Positions 61,284 through 64,000 of a stretch of 64,000 nucleotides of DNA are shown one piece after another. The position numbers and the translations under genes are program-made. The DNA is taken from contig OZ024908.1 in NCBI GenBank assembly GCA_964017125.1, forward strand, positions 83,658,599-83,722,598, given 5' to 3'. Numbering within the stretch: position 1 is the stretch's first letter; each line of letters begins with the position of its first letter. Origin of the DNA: Flabesymbios commensalis (Eukaryota; Annelida; Polychaeta; Terebellida; Flabelligeridae). The notes below the pieces were generated by a model. It saw only the letters and a list, made by a program, of their open reading frames with translations. It made no database searches and had not been told where the DNA came from.

Positions 61284-61415
61284 TTATTTTTTAATAATGT
61301 AGAGTGCATCTGAGGTCAACTCAGAAACACTGGCAAACATTATGTCGCGGCCTCCGTCTGTGACGGCGTAGTATACCCATTGTCTCTGCAGGTTGGGTTG
61401 GATACCCCTCTTCAT
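61284..61415 (-). CDS. Candidate short ORF or terminal exon, unknown function
   Basis: 43 codons from an ATG at 61415 to TAA at 61284-61286, or a terminal exon starting a little upstream (the frame is open back to a TAG near 61460). The translation contains QRQWVYYAVTDGGRDIMFAS and SELTSDALYIIKK. GC content rises to about 50 percent here, against a third around it, with balanced codons, which is coding-like. I do not recognise the family. It lies inside the 5.36-kb element and may belong to its missing protein or to a host gene. Confidence 0.4.
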   Translation of the reverse strand: MKRGIQPNLQRQWVYYAVTDGGRDIMFASVSELTSDALYIIKK

Positions 61416-61626
61416 ATAGTAAAAATTACCTTCACACAACGTTGTATAAATTATGGGCTAGCGGTGTAAACATTAAACCAACAATAAATTTCAGAGCGTT
61501 CACAAATAGTTGTCCTTATAATTATACGCATTTCATATAATAGATAATTATACGTCATTTCAAATAGTTATAATATATAATCACAGCCTACATTGTAAGT
61601 CATTTCAAATATTTTAGAAAATAAAA

Positions 61627-61736
61627 CCCAGTGAACAGGAGCCGTTGACACAAAGTTTGTTTGAATGTTGGGCCAACGTCGCAGACAGTGGACCAACATT
61701 CAAACAACATTGGGTCAATGTATCTTGTCTGCTGGG
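61627..61736. repeat. Palindromic element, family F
   Basis: 110 bp. Arms TTTGTTTGAATGTTGGGCCA and TGGACCAACATTCAAACAAC, centre ACGTCGCAGACAG. The arm word TTTGAATG/CATTCAAA is again matched on both sides. Confidence 0.88.
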
Positions 61737-61786
61737 AAAAAACAGAAAATATCATAATATCATGTGTAATAATATTTATGTTATGA

Positions 61787-61893
61787 CCCAACAAACACGA
61801 TACGTTGAGCCGATGCTGCTTTAATGTTGGCCCATTGTCTGCGACGCTTGCCCAACAATAAAACAACATTGGCTCAACATATCGTGTTTGTTG
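61787..61893. repeat. Palindromic element, family F
   Basis: Ends CCCAACAAACACGATACGTT and ATATCGTGTTTGTTG, centre TGTCTGCGACGCT. 50 bp from the previous copy, in opposite centre orientation. Confidence 0.88.
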
Positions 61894-61899
61894 CAAATC

Positions 61900-63560
61900 A
61901 CCTATTAAAAGTATTACAAAATATATATTTTTTAATAATAGGACAATAATTTATAAAGGAAGAATTACAAATAACCACTGACAACATGACATTCAAAAAT
62001 AATTTCTAAATTCTTATAATCTTCGCTTAGATCTACATAATATAATGTTAAGCTTCAAGATCATAATCATTTATACTAGATATCATTTTTCTTTTCATAT
62101 TGGTTATCCTTCCTTTAAATGCATTTGAAAATTATTTCAGTAGACATTTCTGGAACAATTTCACTGCCCATTGTCTGACACTCAACTGTAATTAAATTTA
62201 TTCGTGTCAGAGGCTGTTATTGTGGGTCTACATGTGGAAATTTAAAATAAAAGCCTATGCTCATCCATTATACAATAAATAAATTCTTAAAAAGGAAATA
62301 TATATTTCTTATCTTTTTTTTCAAAACTTGCGAGTCTCCTCAGAAATAAATTCGTTGTCACCCTGGTATATAAATAATGGTAATTGAGAAATATTCTTCA
62401 TTTCGTTCTTATTTTCTGCAACGACAAGTGCTAGGGAGAGCAACACGTCCAGCTTTGAGACGCTGTCCATTGTAAAAGACCTCCGTACTGCGGATTTTGA
62501 TTGTGGTGTATCATAATTATGAAACATCAATTTTACTTTGGAACAATGTTGTTTCAAGTATGGGTCAACTATTATGTTATTGGCCAAGTTGAAAACAGCG
62601 TTGATATCATTTATTAACTTGTTTTCTAAAATAGTATGAAAAAAGTGTCTATTGTTTATTGTCTACTGTCTTAGTGGCGCCAGACACCAGCCGTAAATGG
62701 GTGGGGTGTTGGTAGAGGGGGGTTTCTTAGAATCGTGGGGAGAGTGACTATATCCGATAATGAGTTCAGCAGTTCGACATTATGATAAATATATAGACCT
62801 CGGGCTGCGCCCTCGGTCTTTATTTCGCATACTGTCGACTGCTTCACCCATTATCTAATATATGAAAGCCAAATTATGACACAAAAAATAAATCAGAGGA
62901 CGTTCTTAGATTAAATGGACATATGCTGTGTGGGAGGTATATATTGAGTGGCGGGAAATAGCGATTTTGTGAGGGTGAGCGTACAACGAAGGAAGAACCT
63001 TATTGTATTATAGTACAGAGTTTGTGCGTTTCTTCCCCCCCCCCCTTTGAATGTTCTCTTTCTATATTAATTTCCCTTTTCTTGATGAAATAAAATGTTC
63101 AATTTGACAAGCGAGGTCTACAGCTGTTGAAGTTGTTGCAGTTGTTATTTCAAGTAAGGCTTGTAGGGTTAAATCATGCAGAATAGGGTGTTGCTAGTGA
63201 AGAAAAAGATCAGAAGATCAAAAGAGATTCAGCAAACAAGATACAACAACACATAAAACAATTTTCAGTGCACACGCACGTTCAGTGCCTCATGCTTTAG
63301 CTAAGTATATATATCACAGAAAAAAAATTGTTTTGTCTCATTTAATAACAAATTAAGTGAGTCAAGTGAGGTTGCATCAATTTTAAGGTAAAAAAAAAGC
63401 TGACTATACAAAACGGCCTTTGATCGTCTGAGAATCTATATATTTGTGTTTTGTGGTTATTTTGAAACTGAAGTCAAATTAACATGACTGTCCTGTGAAC
63501 ACTTGACTACTCTAGTTTGGCATGATTATTGTAGGTACAACAAATTTTAAACAAAACATT
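61900..63560. other. Right interior of the 5.36-kb element
   Basis: Apart from the weak ORF at 62321-62587 it holds a GC-rich hairpin at about 62796-62820 (AGACCTCGGGCTGCGCCCTC region), a G-rich tract near 62695-62730 and a C10 run near 63036. No gene seen. Confidence 0.55.
62321..62587 (-). CDS. Weak ORF inside the 5.36-kb element
   Basis: 88 codons, mixed polar and hydrophobic composition (SKLDVLLSLALVVAENKNEM), no motif I recognise. It is the longest clean ORF in this element. It could be an exon, but has no clear splice or homology support. Confidence 0.2.
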   Translation of the reverse strand: MANNIIVDPYLKQHCSKVKLMFHNYDTPQSKSAVRRSFTMDSVSKLDVLLSLALVVAENKNEMKNISQLPLFIYQGDNEFISEETRKF

Positions 63561-63569
63561 GCAATTATA

Positions 63570-63979
63570 GAGTCGTATCTACCACATACATCAACTTCAA
63601 TAAACAACAACATAGAAATGTTAAGAGAGCTGCTGATTCATTCAGTTTTTATATAGTAATATTATCACAGCTGGTTTAAAACAGCGTTAGTGTAAAATTG
63701 CCCTATACTGACGTATCTACCAGATACAACACTATAAAATTTATATTTTTTCCAAATTTTTTGTATGTGCGCATACGACTCTATAATATTTTACTTTTTT
63801 AAAGATTAGCAAATCACTTGCAGATACGACTATGTATTAGTGTGATTTGACCTACTTATATCCGTAAGTGAAATTGAAAAATTTAATACAAGATGCGTAT
63901 GCCCCTAATAACTTCAAATCAGACATAAAAGCACTTCTGAAAAAAATGTTAGATACGACAGTATGATATCAGGGTGACG
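63570..63979. repeat. Right subterminal palindromic motif array
   Basis: Four or five copies of the same motif (GAGTCGTATCTACCACATAC, GTATCTACCAGATACAAC, GTATGTGCGCATACGAC, CAGATACGACTATGTA), mirroring the left end. Confidence 0.75.
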
Positions 63980-64000
63980 ATTTATAGTTTTCAATATTTT

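Larger units (their letters stand above)
58621..63979. mobile_element. 5.36-kb element with terminal inverted repeats and subterminal palindrome arrays
   Basis: The ends 58621-58650 and 63950-63979 are inverted copies of CGTCACCCTGATATYATACT followed by GTCGTATCTA, with one or two differences in 30. Flanking ATTT at 58617-58620 and 63980-63983 may be a 4-bp target duplication. Within about 880 bp of the left end and 460 bp of the right end, a motif near GTYGTATSTGSCASATACRA recurs about a dozen times (for example 59098, 59235, 59304, 63574, 63705, 63763). I could not recognise a transposase. Candidate exons inside are at 61284-61415 and possibly 62321-62587 on the minus strand. Confidence 0.72.

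Overview
The window is AT-rich, gene-poor and repeat-dense metazoan DNA. It has spliced genes, no operons, tRNA-derived SINEs, a LINE, Penelope-like retroelement fragments and very many palindromic miniature elements. The repeat spectrum and the animal-type glucuronyltransferase suggest a marine invertebrate, possibly a deuterostome; the species cannot be fixed from the sequence alone.

Layout. A tract of about 24 kb is present twice in the same orientation: copy A (1-23612, perhaps extending left of the window) and copy B (34461-58620). By eye they differ by a few percent plus many indels. Each copy carries one five-exon gene on the minus strand for a beta-1,3-glucuronyltransferase (B3GAT/GlcAT family). 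The copy B gene (44175-57137) reads as intact, about 412 residues. The copy A gene (9236-22416) keeps exons 2-4 but has lost the start codon and the splice acceptor in front of it, and has a frameshift in the last exon. The large third intron is a repeat nursery: a Penelope-like fragment in both copies, a 5'-truncated LINE in A only, and a SINE plus an inverted 21-bp satellite in B only.

Between the copies (23613-34460) lies sequence without a recognisable host gene. It holds two inverted dimeric tRNA-type SINEs with target-site duplications, several palindromic elements, a 65-bp perfect foldback and a 67-bp triplicate repeat. Copy B ends where a 5.36-kb element begins (58621-63979). That element has about 30-bp terminal inverted repeats and arrays of a roughly 20-bp palindromic motif near both ends; I could not recognise a transposase in it.

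Repeat biology is the most interesting content. At least five sequence-unrelated families of miniature elements are bounded by TTAA, and two of them have matching empty sites in the other copy. Four of the families carry a near-perfect hairpin close to one end. A separate 85-110 bp palindrome family occurs many times, with a conserved asymmetric core (about GTCTGCGACG) and arms that change together between copies. No tRNA, rRNA or CRISPR array was found.
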